DNA of 64,000 bases. Source: Shinisaurus crocodilurus. Its lineage: Eukaryota; Chordata; Lepidosauria; Squamata; Shinisauridae. How positions within the stretch are numbered: position 1 is the first letter of the stretch; the number at the start of each line of letters is the position of its first letter. The position numbers were made by a program, and so were the translations under genes. The notes under the pieces are model-generated. The model searched no databases. It was not told the origin of the DNA and saw only the letters and a program-made list of their open reading frames with translations. Positions 52,595 through 62,678 of this stretch are shown in pieces. The stretch is from positions 235,753,546-235,817,545 of the forward strand of contig CM037878.1 of NCBI GenBank assembly GCA_021292165.1, written 5' to 3'.

Positions 52595-52805
52595 GAGGGA
52601 GATGAGAGGGAGCACAGGGCCATTCCACCAGCCCTGCCAGGAGTATTAATTAATATTCCCCCTTCTTCCCTCCCCATTCCTTTTTCCTTGTGTGTCGTGT
52701 CTTTTTAGATTCTAAGCCTGCGGGCAGGGACTGTCTTGTTAATTGCTGTAAACCGCCCAGAGAGCTTCGGCTATTGGGCAGTATAAAAATGAAATAAATA
52801 AATAA
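52595..52805 (+). mobile_element. L2-type 3' UTR/SINE tail
   Basis: 'tctaagcctgcgggcagggac' is followed by 'gtaaaccgcccagagagcttc', 'gggcagtataaaaatgaaat' and a (AAAT)n end. This is a well-preserved squamate LINE/SINE 3' end. Confidence 0.65.
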
Positions 52806-52809
52806 ATAT

Positions 52810-53770
52810 TGAAATCCATCTGTACAGTGGATAAACCTTGGTGACTGTTTTATGCCACTCTGATGAAGACTGAATTTGGGGAAAGATGCCGGTGTACCAA
52901 GGATCCTGCTTTGGGAAGGTCCTAGGTTTAATGGACTTACAGTTGTTTCTAGGAAGCTATAACCATATATTTACTCATACAGCAGGTATTGTAGACTTAT
53001 ATTTGTATTTGATTCATGGGTGACAGTAGGTGTTCTTTACTGGACTGCTGGAGGACAAGGTTGTGGGTGGGATAAATTATTTTCTTACAGCAGTTAAAAA
53101 AACCAATAGAAGGATTATATCAAAAATCTGATAATACTCCCTAAATACATGATTAAGGCCAGAGATAAATATGTGCAATTTATAGTGAAGTCAATGGGAG
53201 TCCTAAGCTCAGACCTGAGATAAGAATGACAAGAAACACTATTCAGTTCAATCTATGAAGTGGGACATCTTGTTTTAGGTTCATGTGGTGCTAAAATAAT
53301 AGTTGACAGTACTTTCTGACCACTGGATAATATTAATTGGTTTTCCATTCTCAAGGAAATCAAGCTAATTCCACTTGGTTTCTGTGGATCAATATCCTCA
53401 AAGCTTTCCAAGGTGCCCAATTGGTATATGCTATCAAAAATAGCAATGTTCGTTGGCCCTGTCTGATTTAAGGGTGTGTGTGTTTTTAATAATAGATGGC
53501 AAATGTGCACTTCAGTGATAAGAAAATTGAATACTTTAGAAGAGGACTGCCAGGTGCATCAACCACTTTAACTCTGAATGTCCTTAGTATTTCACTCTAT
53601 ATTATACTTTCCATGACACATTACACAGAATCAAGATTTCATTTACCCAGATTCTATTATTTTAAGTCATTCTGAACAGGAATGATCAAATAGATAGATC
53701 TATTGTGATGCTGCAATATGGACACCACTAAATATTTGGTACAAGCTCGAGCTTATACTTCAGCAACAAG
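52810..53770. other. No gene or element recognised
   Basis: AT-rich sequence with no motif. The 85-codon minus frame at 53253-53510 has no domain. Confidence 0.4.
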
Positions 53771-53776
53771 GAGCCT

Positions 53777-53845
53777 AAGGGCGCAATGCTATGCATATTT
53801 AGACAGAAAAAAGTCCTACAACTCCCAGCATTCCCCAACCAGTGC
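53777..53845. mobile_element. Half of a PIF/Harbinger MITE
   Basis: TAA-GGGCGCAATGCTATGCATA, 'tttagacagaaaaaagtcc' and 'acaactcccagcattcc' match one arm and the middle of the element at 34518-34630. The second arm is absent. Confidence 0.65.
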
Positions 53846-54290
53846 CTTCAATTCATCTGTTTCAGATATTTGATAGCTGTTTTTCTATAGATAAAATAAA
53901 TATAAATTATCAGCACTTGAACTATTTATTAAATCTTGCTTTGTGCAACTGTCTGACTGGAATATAGATTCGACAGACAAATGCATTAAAACTGTAAAAA
54001 GAAACAAGAATCCAGGTTTTGTCATGCAGCATTATTAATAACATGGTTCACAAAATTTCATTCAACAGTTTAAGGTCAGGGTCTTCATTCAACATGAGAG
54101 CTACATTAACATAGACCAGGGTACACAACTCAATTCATTCCAAGAAGCACTTTGATTCATTTATTAGCACAGAAGGGCTGCACTGCTATATAAAACAAAG
54201 AAAAACATTGTATCATATTTTAACACAGTGATTTCTTTTTTAACCCATTCTCTCTTAATGACCCTTTTCTCTTTTCTCTCTGCACACCAC
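53846..54290. other. No gene or element recognised
   Basis: AT-rich, unassigned. Confidence 0.4.
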
Positions 54291-54293
54291 CAG

Positions 54294-54794
54294 GGTACAA
54301 ATGGGGGTGAACTCACCCAGTTCGGCTCACTGAACCCCCCACGCAAACCACCTCCCGCCCCGTTCGACCCCCAAACCCCCATGCAACCCACCTGCCCTCC
54401 GTTCGCCGCAACCCGCGAATTCCCGGGACCAGAAGTGACATGACGTAGCTCCCATCGCATCACTTCCGGGTCCCTGGTGCTGCGTTTTTAACACAGATAC
54501 CAGGGGGCAACCCACCTAAAACGGCCATGATTTGACATTTGCAGCTGTTTTTAGGTAGTTTACCCTGGTATCTACATTAAAAACGCAGCGCCAGGACCCG
54601 GAAGTGATGCGACGGGAGCTCCGTCGCGTCACTTCCAGTCCTGGGAATTCACGGGGATGGCGCACCAGCAAGAGAGTGATCACGAAAACCGCGGGGGGGT
54701 GGTGGTGGTCGTGAGCACACACCCCAAATAAGGTATGGCTGCTGAACACACACTCACAAACACGCACAAAAAATTGGGGCATCCACCTCCCTAC
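54294..54794. mobile_element. GC-rich foldback MITE, large palindrome
   Basis: The arms extend from 'gaattcccgggaccagaagtg' (54417) to 'cacttccagtcctgggaattc' (54631-54651), about 235 bp in total. They nest 'gcatcacttccgggtccc', 'gctgcgtttttaacacaga' and 'taccaggg' around the centre near 54535 ('ggccatgatttgacatttgc'). The outer flanks are C- and G-rich. It is the best-preserved palindrome of the family in this window. Confidence 0.75.
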
Positions 54795-54799
54795 TCTGC

Positions 54800-55955
54800 A
54801 CCCCATCTATGTTATTGATATGGACCAGGACTTGAAAGCAACATCCTCAGGGGTTCCCGACCCCTTGTCCTCTGAGGAGGCTCCAGAGTTCATGGTTCAG
54901 AGGCAAAACTTGGCTACAGAAAAGTGTAATGAGGCTTCTGCCTCCCCAGGACCTAGTTCTCCAGAAATATCTCAGGGGTTGGCTCCCCTGCTACCATCCT
55001 CAGAATCTGAGGACTCAGGCCATGAGGACACTAGCATACCCTAGCCACTCCCATGTCATTGCAGCCTGAGATTGCTAAAACAGGCCAGGCCCCTTTAAGA
55101 GTTCAAGTCTCAGTCTGTATGGAGGTGGGGCCAACCAGCCTAAAGGCCATTACTCTCCTATTTAACTCATAGTCTTGCTCTACTTCTTGCTGGTGCAACA
55201 TACGGACAACCCTGTCTGGATTCAATCCAGCCATAGCACCACTTGGAGCTTTCTGTTGTGCTGCTCTCTTTCTGTCTTACTTCCTGAGGAAGCTGACCCA
55301 ACCTGACCCCTGCTCAAGATCTAATCCATAGCAGAACCCTTCAGTGTCAGTGCAAGCTATGACACAGAGCATCATCAGAACTCGTAGCCTTGAATGGTAC
55401 AATCATTGACTTTTCTTCTTTATCTCTTTTTATTTCCTTAGTACTCTGTTAAATACTCTTCTTCCTTTTTCTCCCAACCCCCAGGTCTCTCTGTATGCAA
55501 TCTCACAAGTCTTTTCAGACAAGGATACCAACATGTTTTCAGGCAAAAATACTCACATGCGCAATGAATATGTGAGTGCTCCTGTATAATGAGGGCTTCA
55601 GTTGCTTCCTTTTTTTCTGGCACTACTTACCACTCTTCCATCTCTCTCTGAATCACCAGAGGTCTCTGAAATCCTTTCTCTGTTACCTACTTTCTCTGTT
55701 TCCTAGCCCATCTCTCAGTTGCTCCAGGTTGTTACTCTGTGTGGCGCACGCACAGCACCCCCCCACACTGCTTTCTCTGCACCACTAGTATCTATCTTCT
55801 TTTTCTCTTTTCCTATCCCAGTTCGTTCTGCTCTCCTCATCTCAGTTACCCCATTTTTCTTCATCCATGTCTTCTTTTTTGATCTGTTTCTATCCCTTTT
55901 CCACTTTCCTATCTCTAATTTTCTCGCTGACCTCTGTGGTAACAGCACTACATGA
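54800..55955 (+). other. Unassigned; possible retroelement-derived segment
   Basis: A 74-codon frame (54820-55044) is rich in Ser, Glu and Pro. The downstream text has a TATA-like 'ctatttaactcat' at 55158. The composition suggests LTR-retroelement sequence, but no protease, reverse transcriptase or paired LTR is visible. 55380-55950 is pyrimidine-rich and unassigned. Confidence 0.25.
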
Positions 55956-55963
55956 TTCACTTT

Positions 55964-56066
55964 CAGGGCCAGTGCAAGGCAGTTTGGTGCCCTAGGCAAG
56001 ATCAGATATTTAGCGCCCCCTTTAGCGCTGCTCCCTAGGCAGCTGCCTATGGTAGCACCGGCCCTG
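55964..56066. mobile_element. hAT-type MITE with perfect 8-bp target duplication
   Basis: The termini are CAGGGCCAGTGC and its near-complement GCACCGGCCCTG. The octamer 'ttcacttt' is duplicated at 55956-55963 and 56067-56074. The interior shares 'taggcagctgcctat' and 'ccctaggcaagatcagatattta' with the element at 11982-12147, in opposite orientation and with an internal deletion (103 versus 166 bp). Confidence 0.95.
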
Positions 56067-56074
56067 TTCACTTT

Positions 56075-56295
56075 CCCTCAGCAATTAGCATACGGGGGAG
56101 GCAGAAGAGGCAGGTAGAAAGGCCAACATCAAGGGTAGGCATGAATGGGAACCTGCTTTGGGCCTCCACCCCAGCAGGGGCACACTGACAAGAGCCCCCT
56201 GGACTTCCTCTTCCTTGTCACCATTGCAACTTTCTTGTTCCCTTGCCTCTCACCCTGGCCCAGACAATGGTGGTGGTGAGAAGAGGAATAGGAGC
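56075..56295. other. Unassigned
   Basis: Moderately GC-rich, no motif recognised. Confidence 0.4.
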
Positions 56296-56299
56296 TGCT

Positions 56300-56740
56300 G
56301 TGGCGTAACCCCACAATTCAGTTCCCTGGTGTATGTCTGCATTAGTATGTTTAGTGAGTATAGAATGTTGAACTGAGTGGGTGTGGTTCGTGATGTCTTG
56401 GAAAGGGTGGGGGAGGAGTATATAAGGAGTGTTTGAGTGATGTCAGAGTTAGTTAGTGTGTTATGGGAGAGTGTTTGGAGTGTGGGGAGAGTTGGAGTTA
56501 GGTTAGTTGGATTTATTATTCGTGTCTTGTCTGTCAGGAGTTTTGAGAGAAATCAGTGCTTGTCTGAGGAGTGAAAGTATTTAGAATTATAGGGACTTAG
56601 ATTAATTACAAAGTGTTTGGTGTAGGCAGGGTTAAAGTTATTTTCTGGAACTAAGATTTTGAGAATTAAAATAAACTTACTTTTATTTTGTTTGCTACCC
56701 AAATCCTACGTGTCAGCTTGGTGTTATTAACCTGCATTAC
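56300..56740 (+). other. Possible solo LTR
   Basis: The segment has a promoter-like TATA box 'gagtatataagga' (56416-56428), a long G/T-rich transcribed-type stretch and a polyadenylation-type AATAAA ('aaaataaactt', 56668-56678), followed by a T-rich and 'gtgtcagcttggtg' region. This is the order U3-R-U5 expected of an LTR. Clear TG...CA ends and a target duplication were not found, so the call is tentative. Confidence 0.35.
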
Positions 56741-58649
56741 TTTTAAATCTACACACACACACACACACCTTTGTACCCACAGTATCATACATTTAAGCTA
56801 GATCCTTAATAACCAGTATTAATCTTTTCCCTCATTGGTAGGGGAAAGGTTTCATTTGACTCTCCCCTCAGGTTTTTAAGTGTTGATGCTTAGCCTGAGA
56901 AGGGTTTATGCGCCTGGTCCTAAAGTGTAAGGGACCGTGTCGTCGTAGCTGCCACTGCCTACTTGCTCACTGGCTCTCTGTCTGTCAAGACAAGTAATCA
57001 AGTGATACCAATAATGAGAAAGAGGATGAGGAGCAGTAGCAGGTAATAACAATGGCAGTGAGGAAGGGAAGCATTCAGAGTGACTTGCCCAAGCGTTGCT
57101 CATGATGGAAAGGCTTGTTAAATGGATGTACTGCTCCCTTATGTGATGTACTGGTAGGATTGTCAAAGCTAAGAATGATCCTCAAATTAATTTGACTGTA
57201 AGGTTGTTTGTTTGTCAATGCATTTGATATTGTTTGATGTATTTTATTACTTTAATATAATAAAAAAGAATTTACAAGCACACATACAGAAGGGACTTGG
57301 AACTTCCTTAGATGGCTACCGACAGGCAAGGCATCGCAAGTCTCCTTTTGCTAGACCAGCACAAAGTAGTAATACGTGAAACTGGAGATTGCCAGGACAG
57401 GAAATTTGTGCAGGGAGGTGGAATCCTAAGGAACCACAGCTATATCTCCCTGGCTACTGAGTCTGTGATGTTTCTACATCGAGAACCCAGGCAGATACAA
57501 CTGAGCCAAGCCAACTCCTCCTCACAGGTCATCTGCCCCAGTCTCGGCAACATATTCCAGGTTTGCACCTTCCTCCAGGATTAAATACTGGATAACAGTG
57601 TCATGCAAGGGAGATTTGGGATGCAAGGCATTAAACTGTAGAGAATATACAAACATTTGCAAGTCTGTTCTGACTTTTTGTTGCACCAAGTCCCCAATCT
57701 CTGTGTCTCTCTCTATTTGTGAAGGCAAAAGTATGTGTTGCAAGGATTGAACTTTGTTTCACCCTTATCCAATATCCAGAAACAAATAAAGGCAGTACAT
57801 CAGTTCCACAGGCAAAGACCTATACATGCACAACCAAATCCCATGCTGAGTGTCTTCAGCTGGACTGCAGTCCATCCTGCATCTTCCACCAGAAAGGGAC
57901 TTTTGATTCCTGACTCAACTACTGACACTTTTGATTCCAGATTCAACTTTGGATTCTATGCAGCACATAAGATATGAGCTGGCTGTTATAGTAGCAGAGG
58001 CAGTGCTTCTCAAATCTTTCAAAGTGGGACCATCTGTAAACTTAATCTTTTGGGATGTACTTGTAAACTAACTCCATCTTTTGAGCTCTACTTTCCCACT
58101 CTACAAGAGAAAATGCAAGAATATCACACCAGTAGTCAACATTGTCAGGACCGGGCCTAGTGAGGTCTCTCTTCCCATAGTACTTAAGAGTACCATTGCT
58201 CTGTTAACCCACTGGTGGCAGCTAGCAATTCATTGGGATATTTTGGGGGGGAATATAGTTCTGGCAGTAAATTTGGGCAACTAGTTACCCATTTAATTCA
58301 GCTAGCCTAGCACCCCTCAATACTAATCTAATATTAAGCAACAGTGCTGTCAGCTTGGATAAACAGCCAAAAGCATGAGTAAATGGGGAAAGACTTTTCC
58401 TGATCCCTAAAAGGTGATAGATAATGCATTGGACACCTCTTCCTTGGGAAGGATTTCCATAGTTTGGGCAGAACAAAAGAAATGTTTTTCTGTCCGGATG
58501 CCACCTGCCTAACCACTTTAGAAGGCAGAAGTACCTTGAAGAAGTACCTCCAATGATAATCCCCACAATGGGGCAGGTTCATATGGTCTTTAGGTATCTT
58601 CATTCCAGTCTATTTGCTTATTTAGGGCTTTTATGGTCAAAAACAGCAC
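56741..58649. other. No gene or element recognised
   Basis: A short (AC)n run lies at 56752-56769. The overlapping open frames at 56906-58603 have no domain or splice context. A small duplication 'cttttgattcc' is at 57900-57945. Confidence 0.4.
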
Positions 58650-58740
58650 ATCATAGAATCATAGAATCATAGAAAAGTAGAGTTGGAAGGGGCCTACAAG
58701 GCCATCGAGTCCAACCCCCTGCTCAATGCAGGAATCCAGG

Positions 58741-61611
58741 TCAAAGCATCTCTGACAGATGTCTGTCCAGCCGCACCTTGAATGCCTCCAGACTGGGAGA
58801 GCCCACCACCTCCCTAGGTAGTTGATTCCATTGTCTTATTGCTCTGACAGTCAGGAAATTTTTCCTGATGTTTAGGTGGAATCTAGGTTCCTGTAACTTG
58901 AGCCCATTATTCCGTGTCCTGCAAACTGGGATGAACGAGAAGAGATCTTTGCCCTCCTCTGTGTGACATCCCTTCAAATACTGGAAGAGTGCGATCATAT
59001 CTCCCCTCAGCCTCCTCTTCTGAAGGCTAAACATGCCCAGTTCTTTCAGTCTCTCCTCATAGGGCCTTGTTTCCAGTCCCTTTATCATCCTTGTTGCCCT
59101 CCTCTGAACCCTCTCCAGTTTGTCTATGTCCTTGTTAAAGTGAGGTGCCCAGAACTGGACGCAGTACTCAAGATGAGGCCTAACCAGTGCCGAGTAAAGG
59201 GGAATTATCACTTCCCGCGATTTGGAAGCTATACTTCTATTAATACAGCCCAAAATTGCATTTGCCTTCTTTGCAGCCACATCGCATTGCTGGCTCATAT
59301 TCAGTTTGTGATCTACCACAATTCCAAGATCCTTCTCACTTGTAGTATTGTTGAGCCAAGTGTCCCCCATTCTGTAACTCTGCATTTGGTTTCCTCTCCC
59401 TAGGTGCAGCACTTGGCATTTATCCCTGTTAAATTTCATTCTGTTGTTTTCGGCCCAGCGCTCCAGCCTATCGAGGTCACTTTGAATTTTGTTTCTGTCT
59501 TCCAGAGTATTAGCTGTTCCACCCAACTTTGTGTCATCTGCAAATTTGATAAGCATTCCCTGTACCTCCTCATCCAAGTCATTAATAAAAATGTTGAAGA
59601 GCACCGGGCCCAGGACCGAGCCCTGTGGTACCCCGCTCGTTACCTCTCCCCAGTTTGAGAAGGAACCATTGATAAGCACTCTTTGAGTCCGATTCTTTAG
59701 CCAATTGTGGATCCACCTGATAGTTGTTCCATCTAGCCCACTCTTAGCTAGCTTACTAATCAGGATATCATGAGGCACTTTGTCAAAAGCTTTGCTGAAG
59801 TCCAGGTATATAATGTCCACAGCATTCCCACAGTCCACAAGGGAGGTTACCCGATCAAAAAATGAGATCAGATTAGTCTGACAGGATTTGTTCTTGACAA
59901 ATCCATGCTGGCTTCTAGTAATCACTGCATTGTTTTCAAGGTGCTTGCAGACTGACTTCTTTATAATCTGCTCAAAAATCTTCCCCGGGATTGATGTCAG
60001 ACTGACTGGCCTATAGTTCCCAGGTTCCTCCTTCCTGCCCTTTTTGAAGATGGGAACAACATTTGCCCTCCTCCAGTCGTCTGGCACTTCACCTGTCCTC
60101 CATGATTTCTCAAAGATAATAGACAGTGGTTCTGAGAGTTCTTCTGCCAGTTCCTTTATTACTCTAGGATGCAGCTCATCAGGCCCTGGAGATTTAAACT
60201 CGTTCAGAGTAATCAGGTGCTCCTTGACCATTTGCCTATCAATCTCAAGCTGCAATTCTGCCCCTTCAGTCTGCACTTCAGGTTTGCCAGGGGGGTCATA
60301 GACCCTCTTTTGGGAGAAGACCGAGCCGAAGTAGGAATTGAACACTTCTGCCTTTTCTTTGTCTTCTGTTATCAATTTGCCATCCTCATTGCGTAGTTGA
60401 ACCACCAGTTCTTTCTTCTGTCTTTTACTGTGCATGTATCTGAAGAAAGCTTTTTTGTTGCTTTTAGCATTCCTCGCTAACCTTAGCTCATTCTCAGCTT
60501 TAGCCTTCCTGACACTATTCCTGCAGTTCTGTGCTACCTGCCTGTACTCTTCCCCTGTAGCCTGTCCTTCCTTCCACTTCCTATACGTGTCCTTTTTTGT
60601 TTTCAGGTCATCTTTGAGTTTATTGTGAAGCCACATTGGCTTCTTCTGTTGCCCTCTGCCTTTTTTCCTTGTGGGAATTGTTTGCAATTGTGCCTTTAAA
60701 ATTTCCTTTTTTAAAAACTCCCACCCCTCCTGGGCTCCCTTTCTCGTGAGAGTCACTTGCCATGGGATCTTACTAATCATTGTTCTGAGTTTGTTAAAAT
60801 TGGCTTTCCTAAAATCCAGGGTACGTGTTTGGCTACACTCAGCTTTTGCTTCTGTTAGAATCAAGAACTCAAGTATAACATGGTCACTTTCCCCCAGAGT
60901 TCCCGAAACTGCCACTTTATCCACTAACTCGTCTCTGTTGGTTAGAATCAGGTCAAGGATAGCCGATCCTCTAGTTCCTTCCTCCACTTTCTGTAGGAGG
61001 AAGTTATCAGCAGCACAGCTCAGGAATTTCTTGGAGGGGCCATGTTTGGCTGAATAAGTCTCCCAACAGATATCAGGGAAATTGAAGTCTCCCATTACTA
61101 CCACATTGTGCCTCCTTGAAACACTGGCAATTTGCTTTTCAAAAGTTCCATCCTCGTCTTCTCCTTGATTGGGTGGTCGGTAGTAGACTCCAACCGCCAT
61201 GTTCGCTTTATTCTTTGCCCCCTTTATTTTAACCCAGATGCTCTCAATGGGGCTGCCAAGCTCCTCTTCCTGTATCTCTGTGCAGAGATACGTATTTTTA
61301 ACATACAGTGCAACTCCACCTCCCTTTCTGTTGCTTCTGTTCCTTTTGAACAAGTTATACCCTTCAATTGCTGTATTCCAGTCATGGGAGTCATCCCACC
61401 AGGTTTCAGTTATCCCTATCAAGTCGTACTTGCCCTCATGTATCAAGAGTTCAAGTTCGTCTTGTTTATTGCCCATACTCTGGGCATTAGTATAGAGACA
61501 TTGAAGACTATGTGCTTTATAGTCCGACTTTCCCCCTACATTTTGTGGTAGACTATCAATGGGCACCGCTGGAGCTGTTCTCTCCATTGTGGCATAGAGG
61601 CCTTCTTCCAT
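58741..61611 (-). CDS. CR1 ORF2: endonuclease and reverse transcriptase
   Basis: The 956-residue open frame carries an APE endonuclease: YTNAQSMGNK (Asn42), IGITETWW (Glu69), VGVYYRPP, VVMGDFNFPD (Asp165, Asn167), ILDLILTN (Asp210) and ESDHVILEF (Asp233-His234). The reverse transcriptase follows with FKSPGPDELHPRVIK, NYRPVSLTSIPGK, YLDFSKAFDKVPHD (motif A, about residue 600), GVPQGSVLGPVLFN (motif B) and LIKFADDTKLGG (FADD, about residue 690). The C-terminal part has [13 protein letters not shown]. The length and motif order are as expected for complete CR1 ORF2. It performs target-primed reverse transcription in the nucleus and may be functional. It probably also mobilises the 5S/CR1 SINE. 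Confidence 0.95.
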   Translation of the reverse strand: MEEGLYATMERTAPAVPIDSLPQNVGGKSDYKAHSLQCLYTNAQSMGNKQDELELLIHEGKYDLIGITETWWDDSHDWNTAIEGYNLFKRNRSNRKGGGVALYVKNTYLCTEIQEEELGSPIESIWVKIKGAKNKANMAVGVYYRPPNQGEDEDGTFEKQIASVSRRHNVVVMGDFNFPDICWETYSAKHGPSKKFLSCAADNFLLQKVEEGTRGSAILDLILTNRDELVDKVAVSGTLGESDHVILEFLILTEAKAECSQTRTLDFRKANFNKLRTMISKIPWQVTLTRKGAQEGWEFLKKEILKAQLQTIPTRKKGRGQQKKPMWLHNKLKDDLKTKKDTYRKWKEGQATGEEYRQVAQNCRNSVRKAKAENELRLARNAKSNKKAFFRYMHSKRQKKELVVQLRNEDGKLITEDKEKAEVFNSYFGSVFSQKRVYDPPGKPEVQTEGAELQLEIDRQMVKEHLITLNEFKSPGPDELHPRVIKELAEELSEPLSIIFEKSWRTGEVPDDWRRANVVPIFKKGRKEEPGNYRPVSLTSIPGKIFEQIIKKSVCKHLENNAVITRSQHGFVKNKSCQTNLISFFDRVTSLVDCGNAVDIIYLDFSKAFDKVPHDILISKLAKSGLDGTTIRWIHNWLKNRTQRVLINGSFSNWGEVTSGVPQGSVLGPVLFNIFINDLDEEVQGMLIKFADDTKLGGTANTLEDRNKIQSDLDRLERWAENNRMKFNRDKCQVLHLGRGNQMQSYRMGDTWLNNTTSEKDLGIVVDHKLNMSQQCDVAAKKANAILGCINRSIASKSREVIIPLYSALVRPHLEYCVQFWAPHFNKDIDKLERVQRRATRMIKGLETRPYEERLKELGMFSLQKRRLRGDMIALFQYLKGCHTEEGKDLFSFIPVCRTRNNGLKLQEPRFHLNIRKNFLTVRAIRQWNQLPREVVGSPSLEAFKVRLDRHLSEML

Positions 61612-61649
61612 TGGTACCCCCGAGTTTATGTCTCCCTCCCCTGTTGGAT

Positions 61650-62678
61650 TCAGTTTAAAGCCCTCCTGATTAAGTTCCTCATGCTGTGGCCAAACACATT
61701 CTTCCCAGTCCTTGTGAGGTGCAACCCATCCTTTGCCAGCAGTCCATCTTCCAGGAAGTGTAGCCCGTGGTCCCAGAATCCAAATCCCTCACGTCGGCTC
61801 CACCTTCGTAGCCAGTCATTCACTCGGAGTATTTTTCTTTCCCTTTCTATGCCTCTTCCAAGTACTGGAAGGATAGATGAGAAAACTATCTGGGCCCCGA
61901 AGTTCTTGAGTTCCCTTCCCAGCTCTTCAAAGTCTGCCGTGATTTCTTTGTAACTCCGCTTGGCAGTATCATTTGTACCCACGTGGAAGAGAAGAAAGGG
62001 GTATGTGTCGGTGGGCTGCATGAGCCTCGGCAGCTGCTCTGTCACATCCTTAATCCGTGCCCCAGGGAGACAGCACACCTGGCGAGTCCATGGGTCTTCG
62101 CGACATACTTTGGCTTCGATCCCCCGCAGGAGGGAGTCTCCCACTATGAGTACTCTTCTCTTCCTCTTGCTGAAGGCCTTGGTTTGATTGCCTCCACTTG
62201 ACTGACCCTCAGCCTCTTGCTCGCTGTCAGGTTGGGTGCCCGGTAATCCGTCCTCTGCAGGCTGTCCTCTGCTCTCGTCCTCAAGTACATGGAAGCGGTT
62301 CCATAGCTCCACTGCTTCCACAGGCGCAGAGTGTCTTGTAGTTCTTCTGCTCCTAACAGTCACCCTTTTCCAGGGAGTTCCCCCTGCGTTATTTTCCCTT
62401 GCCTCTGCAGTCTCCGACTCCGCCTCATCCTGCCGTTGCCCTTCTGGCTCCTGTACTGTGCTTTGGTGCTGTAGATCCACCGTTCTGTCTAAGAACTCCT
62501 CGCTTTCTCTTATGCTCCTGAGGGTTGACACTTGCTGCTCCAGTCCTCTGACCTTTTCTTCCAACAGCGTGACCAGCTTGCACTTGTTGCACGTGTAGGC
62601 CATGTTGATCTCCGGCAGGAAAACAAACATTGCACACCCCTTGCAGGTCACCACCACTGCTGAGTCCTTTCCTTCCAT
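61650..62678 (-). CDS. CR1 ORF1: zinc-binding, coiled-coil and SGNH esterase protein
   Basis: The 342-residue frame has two Cys pairs (Cys12/15 and Cys30/33), a likely treble-clef or PHD-like zinc site, followed by a leucine-zipper-like coiled coil (VTLLEEKVRGLEQQVSTL, residues 36-53). A charged linker leads to an SGNH/GDSL esterase-type domain: VLIVGDSLLRG (Ser182), HVGTNDTAK (Asn236) and KDGLHLTRTGK (Asp317, His320), which together form the full catalytic set. Esterase-bearing ORF1 proteins are known in CR1 and L2. The true substrate is unknown, and membrane or lipid association has been proposed for the class. It lies 38 bp before ORF2, so reinitiation or bypass is needed for ORF2. Confidence 0.93.
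   Translation of the reverse strand: MEGKDSAVVVTCKGCAMFVFLPEINMAYTCNKCKLVTLLEEKVRGLEQQVSTLRSIRESEEFLDRTVDLQHQSTVQEPEGQRQDEAESETAEARENNAGGTPWKRVTVRSRRTTRHSAPVEAVELWNRFHVLEDESRGQPAEDGLPGTQPDSEQEAEGQSSGGNQTKAFSKRKRRVLIVGDSLLRGIEAKVCREDPWTRQVCCLPGARIKDVTEQLPRLMQPTDTYPFLLFHVGTNDTAKRSYKEITADFEELGRELKNFGAQIVFSSILPVLGRGIERERKILRVNDWLRRWSRREGFGFWDHGLHFLEDGLLAKDGLHLTRTGKNVFGHSMRNLIRRALN

Noticed and set aside
54820..55044. 74-aa Ser/Glu/Pro-rich protein gene
   Set aside because: No domain, no upstream or downstream exon and no conservation evidence. It may be retroelement-derived.
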